64,000 nt of DNA from NCBI GenBank assembly GCA_000711775.1, contig ARYC01001237.1:42076-106075 (forward strand), read 5' to 3'. The notes beneath the pieces were generated by a model. That model was not told where the DNA came from. It ran no database searches and worked only from the letters and a program-made list of their open reading frames with translations. The translations under genes and the position numbers were made by a program. Positions 1 to 10,151 of the stretch are shown in pieces. Numbering within the stretch: the first letter of the stretch is position 1; each line of letters starts with the position of its first letter. This DNA is from Oxytricha trifallax. Its lineage: Eukaryota > Ciliophora > Spirotrichea > Sporadotrichida > Oxytrichidae.

Positions 1-83
1 TCATTTTCAAATGAATGTCTAAATGAACGGCACTTGTTCTTTTTAAAAGTAACTTCAGTCTGTTTACTTAATTCATTATAGGC

Positions 84-1424
84 ATGAAAAACAACAACTT
101 TAAACAGGAATTCGTCTTTAAAATCGACGTCCTTGATTCTACAAAGACTAACTGGTAATCAGTAGAAGCAGATCTCAAAGCAACATCGCCAATCTTATCG
201 CACATTCAAATCTACTCTCTATAGTAACCAAACCCAGCAGTTTTCATGGTGATAAATACAGAGTTCAGAAAAGGAGGCATTCATAAGAATTTCTTTACAA
301 GCAATAGCTATTCTGGGTACAAGAAACTGCAAGATTACGGTATCGTGGCGACAAATGTCTATAGTTCATCAGAGAAGCGACTTTTTAAGAATCATCCACA
401 TCTTGCACTAATCTATGGCTAATAAGAGTAATTCAACTTAGCATCCTGCTAGGCTTTGGCAAACTTGGCTTATCTTGAATCAGTAGATAATAAGGAAGTA
501 GATAGAAAGGACTTGCTGCTTAAGAAATTTATTGCTGATTACCTCAACGGGTAATGTAGAAGTGTCGAATAATTTTACAACGATCACAGAATGAAAATCG
601 ATGACTTGATAATAATTGGAAACATTGAAACCAAACTGAAGTAGCATGCTCACTTGATTAAAGATGCTGGTCTCCTATAACTTGAGTGTGTCCCTCTTAT
701 CAGATCGTAACAGGAATACTTACTGAGACTACCAAAGGAATGCATCAATGAACCAGCGCTGACCCCAGAGTACTTCCTAAATCAAGGGTATGGAGATGTA
801 TTAGAAGCCTTTTATTAGATTCTCCTAAAAAGAAAAGATTCTAAAATGAACAGTATAAGGATAGTGGGCCCTACAAATACCGGAAAGACAACCATTACTG
901 AGATGCTCAGGCAGATCTTCATTTGTGACATATTGGAAGATGGAGTATCACATTTCTTCGTGAAAGCAGCTAATATAGATATGGCTCCACAGATCACGCT
1001 CATGGATGAGATGAACCACCCGCATTACTTTGGTAACAAAAAGAATCTTGCTAGAATGAAGAAGATTATGGAGGGCAAGGGCTATGCTATAGATGTAAAG
1101 TATGGAAGTACACAGATGGCTTTTAAAAACACATGCTTGGTGATTACAACAAACGACTTGCCTATTGGAGAGATGGGGAAACTAGACAGGGATGCTTTCA
1201 TGGAGAGAGTAACAATCTGCGAGATGAAGATTTAATCAAGAACGAGAGAGCAACAATTTCCATTCTCGACCTCACAAATGGCGCGCTATCTTTACAACAG
1301 GTATCACGAAGAGAGGATGGCAGAAATGACAGGACCCTTGACTGATAGCTAAGAAAAAGATGAAGAGGATGATACAAAGAGCAGAGAGAGTGGTTCCAGA
1401 AATTCAGATATGTCATTTACCTGA
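84..1424 (+). CDS. SF3 helicase, parvovirus NS1/Rep-like, intact
   Basis: The frame opens after a TGA at 24-26, starts at the first ATG (84) and ends at TGA 1422-1424, giving 446 residues with about 15 in-frame TAA/TAG read as Gln. Residues 262-269 are a Walker A loop (GPTNTGKT). Residues 304-310 form the Walker B region (ITLMDEM), 326-340 a B' region with basic residues, and 354-358 motif C (ITTND). This order and spacing is that of superfamily 3 helicases, closest by eye to the NS1/Rep group of small ssDNA viruses. The N-terminal 250 residues show no HUH or YxxK nickase motif that I can recognise, so it may be a helicase-only or very diverged replication protein. No IES or intron interrupts it, unlike the cellular genes further along, which suggests a germline-limited mobile or endogenous-virus gene. 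The iteron-like repeats just downstream fit a replication or transposition unit. The SF3 assignment is strong; the viral origin is inferred. Confidence 0.8.
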
Positions 1425-1487
1425 TAAATGTATTAAATTATTATTTATAAATATAAATTAGACTTCACTTTATCTTTTAAAACTCTT

Positions 1488-1930
1488 GTCTATTCGTCTA
1501 ATCGTCTAATATCATTCAATAGACTTCCTAAATCTAATTAGATTGACGAGTCTAATCGTCTAGTTGTCTAATCGCTTTCTACAGTGATCAATCGAGTCCT
1601 TCTTCTTTATGATAGCACTTCTTTTAGCCATCTCGAGAAGCGTCAACATTTTGACATCGGTGTAAACATTTGGACATTCCGATCACTATTTCTACTCTTT
1701 GGCATCATTTCTATTAAACAGAGAGAATGCTATTAGACCATCTTTTACTAATCTCAGACAGTAGTCTAATCGTCTAAGTGTCTAATATGGTTTTTCTATT
1801 AGAAAAATCACTTTTAACTATAATAGAGAGTCTAATCGTCTAATAGTCTAATGTTTAATAAATTTAATTAATTAATAAACTTTTAATATTAAAATAATTA
1901 ATATAATAGACTAATAGACTACTAGACTGG
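1488..1930. repeat. Five triplets of an 8-bp iteron-like repeat
   Basis: The octamer GTCTAATC (variants at the last positions) occurs in head-to-tail triplets of about 24 bp at 1488-1511, 1550-1574, 1764-1787 and 1830-1853. A fifth triplet at 1907-1930 is in the opposite orientation, and a single GTCTAAT copy lies at about 1953. The exact 8-bp period in each cluster and the inverted last cluster resemble replication-initiator binding iterons. They begin about 60 bp after the stop of the SF3 helicase gene. Confidence 0.75.
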
Positions 1931-1959
1931 CAGTTGTAATCAGAGAGAAAAAGTCTAAT

Positions 1960-2078
1960 GATTTTAGAATACAAATTAGCATTAGCCACTCATAAAATTC
2001 GTGGCAGTTAATATTAATAACTATCACTTCTATATTTGTATTTTAACAATTTCCCAATTCAAATGTATTTCTACAATA
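1960..2078. mobile_element. Remnant of a TTGTAGG-type MITE
   Basis: This stretch keeps the internal GTGGCAGTTA motif (2001-2010) and a right end reading AATGTATTTCTACAA followed by TA (2077-2078). These match the ends of the complete 415-bp palindromic elements at 13.2 and 24.9 kb. The left end and most of the palindrome are gone. No coding signal was seen between it and 2355. Confidence 0.5.
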
Positions 2079-2355
2079 CTATTTATCGTGACCTATAAAC
2101 TTTAATTTTTGTCACTAATCTATGATGTTTTGTATCTCACATTATTATCGTTCTAGAATTATTGATCCTATTTCTTGTTTCTCTCTTGAATTGGACTGAT
2201 TTCTTAAAAATTTGGGCTGTTCATGATATCACTCTAGTAATATTACTGCTTTAAGGAACTTTTCAAGGGAATTTAAATTTTTTAACTAGGGTTATTTGAC
2301 ATCTATAGCTATTTGTAGTGTTAATTGCTAATTTAATCGTCTAATTTTGCTAGTT

Positions 2356-4423
2356 TCATATTGGAATTTCTCTATTGAGGTAAAACTTAAAAATGCGATT
2401 AAGCAATGAAAGTTTTAATATATATATATTGAAATTAGTAAACAGAAATTAATTGTCTTAATATAAAAACATAGATAATTTTTTGACTAAATTGTTATTA
2501 AAACATTTAATCTCTTAACTCTCATATTGAATATATATGAGATTTATTTCAGGGAGATTATTCAATAAAATCAATGATTTATTCTGATTATTTTTAAAGC
2601 TTTATTTATTACTTTGAATTTTTCCATTATATTATTGCATCTAATTTTGCTATGATATGTTAGATCTATGATTGTATATATTTAGTGACTGTTAGTTGCG
2701 TTTTTACATGTTTTAGTTCCAATTCCCCATTTACTATCTATTTTTTTATTACATGTTATTACTCATGAATTCATCATCTCCCTCATCTTCATAATTAATT
2801 GTAGTTTTATTTGAGACTTTGTTGAGAGTGAATTGATCTCTGTTAGCATCAAAACCTACCATGTTGTATTTTTGCAGTAATTTCTGTTTTTTTGAATTTA
2901 CATACATTGAATTAGAATCTCTTTGAAGATTCTTTACTGGTTGGAAATCTTAAGATGGGTTGTTTTGAGTTGTTTTCCCTTAAATTCTATCGAATTTTCT
3001 CATTTATAAAAAGCAAATATGTGAATTTAAAAAGAGATGAGCTTAACTTCAATTAACTTATTAGTGTTCATTTGATAGTACTTATTTAAATAATTATACA
3101 TTGAAGATTGTTGGTGGAGTCTGCCCATAGCCATGACAAGTGGTGTTGAGGTGGGGCTTCCTAGAATCTGATCTCCAAAAGCTCCTAATCTATTTGCTTG
3201 AGAGCTTTTGTTACTCTACTCAGAGTATTCATTCTGAATCTTATTACTCTAATTAAATCTATGCATTTCATTTTAACTTAAAATAATGGAAAATGCAATG
3301 TTAAGAAGTATCATAGTGCTAAATTATATTTTTAGCAATAATAAGCGGATTATCGTCAATTAAGTTTAGTCTGTTATGTTTGTTACTTTAATTGAAATTA
3401 TTGAAGCTATCCTCCCTGTTATTATGGGGTATTTACCTCATTTTCCTGTCTTGTGACTGTGTAAATTGTTTATTATTCTAAATGTACTACTATTGTTACT
3501 GATTATAATATTATTAGTCTTGTTTTTAGTTATTTGAGTAGTTGTTGTTTAAAATGGAAATAGAAATTAATTTTAGAATGTATTAAGAAAATTAGATATA
3601 ATAAATTATTTTTATGCATGAAAACAGATATTTTTAATATAAGAAACAATTGGGTATATTTATTTATTTTTTATAAGGAACAATCATGTAAATCAAAAGT
3701 AATATTTACTTCAACATTTAATCAAATTTAATTTTTAAAAAAGTAATAAATTAATCTTTATCGATTATAGATAATAAAAATATAATAATTTAAATTTCCA
3801 GATTATTATTTAATTAACCAGTAATGAACTATTTTATTGTTATTTTTGAGTTCTTTTAAACATAAAATCGCCATAAGCTGTTGAATTACCCATTGAAAAA
3901 TAGTTACTTTCAGACTGATTATATTCCAAGTAATATAATATTAACTTAAATTTACATATAATATTATTTAAAAAACTGATTACTCTGAATTTAATCTCTA
4001 TCTTGATATTTCTATTGGTTTTGAATAGCTGCTTATTATTACGCTTAAGGGTTATATTGCATTTACTGTTAATTTATATTGTTTTATGCTTGCCTCTATC
4101 CCAAAGTATTTTGTGAAAATGATTGATAAATTATCTAGTAATTTTAATAAAAAATTTAAGTTTTTAACAGCACATTTAATGATAGAATATTTTTTTACTT
4201 TCACAACAATAATATTGTTGTGATTTTAGCTATTTTACCTGACTTATTGCATCTGATGTAAACCCTGCCCAGGGTCAGTATTCACGAATGATTGAGCATA
4301 GGGGAAGTAAACTGCGTTATTATTCAAATTTACTAATGATTGCTCCTCTATTATTGACATTTGCTCTCGATTATTCTACATCAACAAGGATTGCCCACCG
4401 CCATTGGCAAATGATTTGTTCAT
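2356..4423 (-). CDS. Gln/Asn-rich protein, function unknown
   Basis: The gene is read with TAA/TAG as Gln from ATG at 4423 (start MNKSFANGGG) to TGA at 2356-2358. Coding pieces are clear at about 4423-4230, 3560-3290, 3266-3055 and 2986-2356. The product is low in hydrophobics and rich in Gln and Asn, with stretches such as QQKNRQQMGNWNQNMQKRNQ, typical of disordered ciliate proteins. A segment at 2987-3054 between two AATT repeats breaks the frame and looks like an IES. The AT-rich stretch 3570-4220 probably holds more IES sequence. It lies 150 bp downstream of the URI-like gene on the same strand. I recognise no domain. Joins between the upstream pieces are not resolved. Confidence 0.6.
2987..3054. 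other. Candidate IES, 68 bp, pointer AATT
   Basis: Flanked by AATT at 2983-2986 and 3051-3054. Removing one repeat plus the interior (68 bp) joins two Gln-rich coding pieces in frame. Confidence 0.55.
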
Positions 4424-4574
4424 TTTATTTTTATTAAAATATATTCCAGTTTCCTTTAACTTTTATAATTATGAAATACTAGAATAAAAATTAATGAAAT
4501 AAAAGGGAAATCTAACAGATTTAAGATAAGTTAAACCCAGTCCTAATTAATGAATTGATGGATATTAAGAGTAG

Positions 4575-5768
4575 TCAGTTGCCTTATCTTTGTTACTTGA
4601 ATTTACTTACTCTCTTTGGTTTCTCTTCTTCCTGTTCAACCTACTGCTAAGTCTACTAAGGTTTAGTGAAATCTCTCTCTACTACATTTCCAATGATTGC
4701 CTCATCATCCTTTTTAACGGTTTAACTTTGAGAAATAAGCGAGGGACCAGCTTAGATTTGAGTATCATTTGGGTTAGTTTAGAAATTTGAGGAAGTTTTA
4801 AGAATTGATTTAGGCTTAGATGAGATTATGTTGGATTTCTTGACTTAATCTATGTTAAGTGAAGCTTTGACTTCCTCTTGATTTATCTCTGCAACTTTCT
4901 CCATCATTTTTCTCAAATCCGATGGCGACTTAGCAATAATTTCAGAAGTTTAAGACTAATTCTTTCTGGCAGATAAATTTGCAGGATCTCTTTTCTAAGA
5001 CTGTGATATCAATGATTAAGTGGAATCAAGACTTCCCTTAAGCTTCTTAATTATATCTTGGTTCTTATTTTAAGACTGGTTCTTCATTCTTTCAAACTTT
5101 GCTTAAAAATCTTCCTCATCATCATCTTCTTCTTCATAAATAGTTTAAGGTAGAGGTTCTTGCTATACTATCTTTTGAGTTAGACTAACTTCTTTCACTT
5201 CCTCTTCTTCTTCCCTAATATCGAAGAGTCCATCTCTGGTCCATCTACTCTCAGTATCTGGTAACTATTGTCCATCTATGGCAGTATCTAGAAATTTCTA
5301 CTATGTCTCGCTCAATAGATCACTCAGGCCTTGTTCTTTCTCGATTTATTTATCAATTTCATCTATCTGATTTTGAATCACTAACAAACGATGATTGTTA
5401 AGAATTACTTCAACTTACAATCTTTTCTTCTCTAAATGATATCTTGACACTCAAAAGCAGTTCTCTCAGCGAAATAGTTGTCTCCAAGAAACACTAAAAC
5501 TTCATTACTGTGCTTTACCTTCCCCTTTGTAAAGAATCCAACCTCACTTAATGGAACCTGCAAATAATGTTTAATTATAATGAAAATTGAGTTAACTTAC
5601 CATAACATGGTTTGTAGATTTTTGGCTCATATCAATCAGAGTTTAACTTAGCTTTTCATATTCGGTCAATTTACTCTCAAGTTGACGCTTATGATTAGTG
5701 TCTGCTGCAAGTTGCTGAAAGATCTTCCTCTCAGAAAAGTCAAGCTAACTTTTTGTCAAAGCTTCCAT
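4575..5768 (-). CDS. URI1: URI-like unconventional prefoldin subunit
   Basis: Three exons: 5768-5601, 5557-5419 and 5380-4575, split by GT-AG introns at 5558-5600 (43 nt, donor GTAAGT) and 5381-5418 (38 nt, donor GTAAGT). They give 370 residues starting MEALTKSQL and ending at TGA 4575-4577. After an N-terminal helix comes the prefoldin beta-hairpin signature with GKVKHSNEVLVFLGDNYFAE, close to the 'HTNEV..LLGDNWFA' block of URI (RPB5-interacting prefoldin). An acidic middle region follows (EEEEEVKE, EEEDDDEED). Near the C-terminus is KSILK, a possible PP1-docking motif, and then VVERD and RVSKFKQQRQ, which match the conserved URI tail. URI works with RPB5 and the R2TP/prefoldin-like complex in RNA polymerase assembly. 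No IES is needed to read it. Confidence 0.88.
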
Positions 5769-5927
5769 TTTATCAAATTATTATTCAATTATATATTTAT
5801 CATCTGTAAATTCATTTAAATGTGATTAAAGCTTTTACATTAGAAGAGTAGCAATAAGTTAAGAAATAAAATTTACAGACTAAAATAATATCTGATTAAA
5901 GTTGAATTGTAAAATATATCCGATATT

Positions 5928-7031
5928 TCATTAAATTTGAGATTGTAAACTATATCTATATTACTTTTTATTTTTATATGACCCTACCAATTCCTTATGA
6001 CATTAACTTACTAAATTTCCTAACTTCTTAATTTGATCATTTTGGCTCTTTTACAGTAAAGTTTAACTTTCTTTAATCTTGAAGGGTCCTCTCTGCGGCC
6101 CAATCATAATCAACTAATTATCTATAGTCATTGAGACATCTCTCTATGATTAATTGTGTCTAAGTTTTTTATGCTTCTTTTTAGAAATGCTTCTATTTTA
6201 AGAGTGCTTCTTTTTGGGGGATTCAGCATTCAAAATATCAGTTAAAGATTTCTCTTAATTTAGTAAAGAAGATTTTACCTTTTTACTTAGAGGAATTTTT
6301 TATATTTATACGGGATCTTCTTTTATTACACTTACGTTTAGAGAATCTGTGTTTGGATCTATTTTTATTTCTTTGCTTTGCTGATTGACCAAGGCTTAAT
6401 TGAAATCTTATTAGTTGCTGTTTTATAACTGTTTTTGGTCTTCTATAACTGAATCCGCTAATTGATAATAAAATAAAATAAAAACTTTTTCATAATTGAT
6501 CTTAGAAATGAGGGTTAATCGGTGTAAACTCTGAACTATTTAAAATATCTTAATTAGGATTTTCCACATTTGTTACTTGTATCGAACTAATATCAATTTG
6601 TGATTTATAGATGTCTGGAAAGAGCATTGATGAATTTTTGTGTTTAGGTTTTTAAGCAAGAGACTTTTAAATGAATTCATTTTGCTTCTATTAAAATAGA
6701 CTAAATCAAAAAAAAATAATTTTGAATTTCAGTTATATCTTGCTCTGAGTTCTTCCAGATTAAGTCGCATATCTATAACTGTTTAAGCTTTTATACTTAA
6801 ATCATTGTAATTTGGCCTTCTTGTATCAATTCTACTGATGTAACTTAAAACAACATGAATTATTTGAAAAGATAAATTAAGTTTATTTAAACACTAAAAT
6901 TAACTTAACAGATCCTGTACTCTCTGCTAGGAAAGCGGCTGCTCAATAGATTTAGCAAAGCCTGCTTTCTCTCCCACTTCTATTAATCGCATATTCTAAA
7001 CTACCAAATTTCTTTCATCAGATATTTTCAT
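5928..7031 (-). CDS. Basic Gln-rich protein, function unknown
   Basis: The start chosen is ATG 7031 (MKISDERNLVVQNMRLIEVG) and the end is TGA 5928-5930. The C-terminal half, from about 6460 down, is a clean open frame rich in Lys, Ser and Gln, with a basic cluster PKKKHSQNRSISKKKHKK that could be a nuclear localisation signal. The middle piece (about 6680-6500) reads MLFPDIYKSQIDISS. It joins the C-terminal piece in frame only if the 34-bp segment 6467-6500 between TAATTGAT repeats is removed. The join from the first coding part (7031-6730) is ambiguous: two frames are open there, one ending at a TGA near 6730. No domain is recognised. It lies tail-to-head between the URI-like gene and a small coiled-coil gene. 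Confidence 0.55.
6467..6500. other. Candidate IES, 34 bp, pointer TAATTGAT
   Basis: TAATTGAT occurs at 6459-6466 and 6493-6500. The interior is almost pure A/T and holds an in-frame TGA on the coding strand. Removal restores one frame across the junction. Confidence 0.65.
6685..6724. other. Possible IES, 40 bp, pointer ATTTTG
   Basis: ATTTTG occurs at 6679-6684 and 6719-6724 around an A9 run. Removal joins two coding stretches in frame, but a competing reading frame upstream makes this less certain than the others. No GT-AG intron fits here. Confidence 0.4.
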
Positions 7032-7270
7032 AATTCGACACTGAAGTGTGTCGAATTGGTTCAATCTCCTAGGTCTGAAATTATTTAGAACTTAACTTTA
7101 TGCAATTGAATCATAAATAATTGGAACGTGCTAATGTTACGATGTTGAGTGACCTAAATTTTGTGGATGAATCAATCTATCATTGTCATTTGAAAATATA
7201 ATTATTTTTTTCTGTATTATGAGTTATAAAGTAAATAGCACTAATCAATTAATTAAGGCAACCTACGTTA

Positions 7271-7853
7271 TCAAAGTTTTTATAAAATTTTATAAATTAT
7301 GCTATCATGTTGAGTATGAGCAAGATTTATCAAACTTTGGTCTGCTCCTAATTACTGCATACTCTGACTCGCACTTAAAGTTGACTTATTCACAATCTGC
7401 GGTAGAGAGCCATTTCTATAATGTATAGAGACATTTAAATTGTTTGATTATTCCATATGTGATGAAAGTCCTTTTTTCTTGGGAGAATCTAAAGTCAACA
7501 AAGAACTGTGATGTAAAATTCTCAAAATATGTTGGTATAAGTCATATAAAAAATACATAGTAAAATAAAATTTTACTTAAGTGATGTGCTTTTCTTTATT
7601 TTGTGTCATCGAATTGTTTCTATTAATTTTCCATGTTATTTTGCCTGAATTTCAAATCATAGTATTTCTCATGCGCTTTCTTCATTTAAAACACTAATCT
7701 TTTATTATCTTTCTTGTCTTTCTTTATATCTATTATTTCCTATAAAAATTCCTTGCGCAGGCTTTGCACCATTTAAAGATTTCTATACTTGTCCTTTAAT
7801 TCTTTTATAGTCATTTTATCCACTTTCTCCTAAATTTTCTCAGCTATTTTCAT
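7271..7853 (-). CDS. Small Lys/Gln-rich, probably helical protein
   Basis: Two exons, 7853-7577 and 7488-7271, are joined by an 88-nt intron (donor GTAAAA, acceptor TTTAG). This gives 164 residues starting MKIAEKIQEKVDKMTIKELK. The first exon is highly charged and probably alpha-helical or coiled-coil (KKDKKDNKRLVFQMKKAHEK). The second is polar (NSPKKKGLSSHMEQSNNLNV). The acceptor was chosen because the nearer AG leads at once to TGA. No family is recognised. TGA is at 7271-7273. The 487 bp between this gene and the next (7854-8340) are AT-rich with no coding signal seen. Confidence 0.6.
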
Positions 7854-8340
7854 TTTCTAATAGTTACTTTTTTTATTAATAATTTGCAAATAATTATAAC
7901 ATAAATGTGCTATTCTCATCAGTTATTCACACATATTTCTAAGGATATTTCGATTATAAAATTTCTTAAATGTAAATTATCTTAAACTATTAAAATAAAG
8001 TTATATAATTAAAACTTATATATCACGATACTTAGATTTTTTAAGCAATGATTATAGTTTTTACTTGCTTATATATGAGATTTTTCTAGGCGAGTTGATC
8101 TTAATTTATAAGTATAACTTTCTACAATCTTATCTCTTAAATTCAAGAACTCTTCCTATTAAAGTGTTAATGACAATTATCTACTCTAACTTCCTTTATA
8201 ATTAATATGCTTAGTACATATAAAAAACAACATTATTAATTCTATAATTTTATTAGTTCCTCTTTTAACTTATAAGTCGACATATTTCATTCATTCTACT
8301 GTGAATCAAATACTTGGTGTCGCAAAATCAACTCATATTC

Positions 8341-9960
8341 TCATTATTATTTAGCAAGACTCTAGTACTAAATCATTTCGGTCAATTATCCATTTTTCCA
8401 AATGCCTTCAATCAAGCAGCTGCCCTTTTGAAGGAAGCAGCCTTTTCCTTGTTTCTGATCATTATGCCACTCTCCATTCAATTAAGTTAGAACTAAAAAG
8501 ATTAGATCTAAAAATTTAAATAATAAGATTGTAGATAGAGACGCCATCGCTTTCAATGATCTAACCCATGCCTTCTTTTTTGTTGTTTCTCCAAGTTCCA
8601 TTATATATCGAACCATCAAGATATTCAAATATACCTTCTCCGTTTAAATTTCCCGCACTAAAATTACCCTTATAAGTACCAATCCCAACGAACAACATAA
8701 TTCCAAAGCCTTCGAATAAACCGTTGACGAAGTGCCCATCGTAGTGATTTCCATTCTTAAAGTTAAATTGGCCCTTTCCCCAAATCATATCATGTCTCCA
8801 TTAACCTGAGTATGAGTTACCGTTATAGTATTGGATTGTTCCGTAACCTACTTTCAAGTTGTTCTAGAAATTTCCTTCATATCGGTCTCTCGTGGAGGAT
8901 ATGAATATACCTTTGCCATGCATTTTGTCTCCACTCCACTGACCATCATATAAAGATCCATCAGGAAACAATAATAATTAAAATTAATAGTAACTACAAA
9001 AAACAGTAGCTTTCCTCGTCCTTACTTTTGATCCTCGTACCATTCTCCATCATATATCGACCCATCTTGATCGTAGTACATTCCATTACCATGTCTCATT
9101 ACTTCTCCCACGTATTTCGTTCCATCGAAGTATATCAATTAATTTTTCACTCTTTGAGTGGTGTCTACCATTGACACAACAAAATTTTCAATCTCCTCTT
9201 TGTTTGGATCCATTCGTGCTAAACATAAAAGTTTATTTTTGTAAAATAATACTTACAATCATTTGAAGATGGATTTTCTTAGGTGACATTGCTATCTTTA
9301 TTTCTATCGCTTGTTTCGTCTAAATCGTTGTGTGTTGAGATCTTATCGAATTTAAAGAAATCATGTGAAAATATAGAATCTGGAATGTTTTCATCTTAAT
9401 CCTCGAGTAAATTATTTAAGTTTGAAGTTGGTTCAGTTTAGTCAGGACCATTTTAAGGATTAAGAACGATTGCTTTATGCTCGCTGATTACTGATTGCTC
9501 CTTTAATTTATTGAATTTTTCAAGATTTAAAGTAGTTAGATCATGATTTTAGATTTTGTCAGAAATATCATCGTTTGCAATTGTAGTATGTTGTTATAGC
9601 ACTTTTTTTGAAACCTCTTAATTTATTTCTTCTTATTTGCTCAAAACTTAATGAGTAGAATTATTATCTAAAGCAGTCTTTTCGATACTTTGATAGATTC
9701 TCTACTCTACAAAATAAAATATACAAGTATCAAATTATCTAAATTTACTCTTAATTTTGTAAGCTATAAGAATCATACTGTTGCTTAATTTAATCATTTT
9801 AGGCTTTCATCTAATTGTTGAATTCATGTTACTGCTAAATGTAGTTATTGTGAAAATATTTAATATTTATGAAGTAATATAATTATTATAATATATTGGT
9901 TTGCTGTTGAATGAAATTTAAGAAATATTGTAGCATTTGTGTAAAAGTCTCTCGAGTAGA
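8341..9960 (-). CDS. MORN-repeat protein (C-terminal part of a larger gene?)
   Basis: Between about 9180 and 8370 there are nine to ten MORN repeats of roughly 23 residues, with the usual pattern Y-x-G-x-W/F...G-x-G (for example SIYDGEWYEDQKQGRGK, NSYSGQWRHDMIWGKG, SIYNGTWRNNKKEGMG). They end at TGA 8341-8343. MORN repeats usually bind membranes or scaffold the cytoskeleton. Upstream is a polar Gln/Asn-rich stretch with EEINQEVSKK. One 38-nt intron (9219-9256, donor GTAAGT) separates the stretch from the repeats. Three IES-like segments (8479-8530, 8971-9005, 9709-9751) must be removed to keep one frame. Upstream the frame runs towards the pseudokinase region with no convincing start codon, so the two may be one protein. 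Confidence 0.8.
8479..8530. other. IES, 52 bp, pointer ATT, inside a MORN repeat
   Basis: ATT at 8476-8478 and 8528-8530. It splits one MORN repeat between its Tyr-Asn and Gly-Glu-Trp. Removal gives SIYNGEWHNDQKQGKG in frame. There are no GT-AG borders. Confidence 0.75.
8971..9005. other. IES, 35 bp, pointer AAACA, inside a MORN repeat
   Basis: AAACA at 8966-8970 and 9001-9005. Removal restores GRGKLLFPDGSLYDGQW across the junction. The repeat periodicity gives independent support. Confidence 0.8.
9709..9751. other. IES, 43 bp, pointer TACTCT
   Basis: TACTCT at 9703-9708 and 9746-9751. Removal joins SYSLQNQ to EQRIYQSIEKT in frame. A GT-AG intron at the same place would give the wrong frame. 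Confidence 0.7.
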
Positions 9961-10151
9961 ACCTATAAAACAAGAATCATAGTTATACTTATGCATAATA
10001 TAATTTAATTCTTTTATATAGTTGCCTAAATATACCAAACATAATACAATCATCTATAGAATAGAAATCTGAATTATTTTCCAAAATTTTGTACCGAATT
10101 ATTTATCAATTTTTTCCATTTAATTTTAAATAATTGCTCTATTATAATAGA
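9961..10151. other. Candidate IES, 191 bp, pointer TAGA, kinase-MORN junction
   Basis: TAGA at 9957-9960 and 10148-10151. Removal would fuse the open Gln-rich tail of the pseudokinase to the Gln-rich lead of the MORN region in one frame. An alternative is a separate MORN gene starting at ATG 10119 with a 105-bp IES (TAGAA at 9957-9961 and 10062-10066). Both are open. Confidence 0.4.

Noticed and set aside
1440-2355. CRISPR-like repeats
   Set aside because: The repeats are 8 bp in tandem triplets with no spacers of uniform length, and the organism is a eukaryote.
3110-3190. Possible tRNA or structured RNA in a GC-richer patch
   Set aside because: No cloverleaf or TTCRA arm is present, and the patch is coding on the minus strand (ANRLGAFGDQILGSPTSTPL).
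5400-5440. Frameshift in the URI-like gene
   Set aside because: A 38-nt GTAAGT...TTAG intron at 5381-5418 restores the frame, so no indel is needed.
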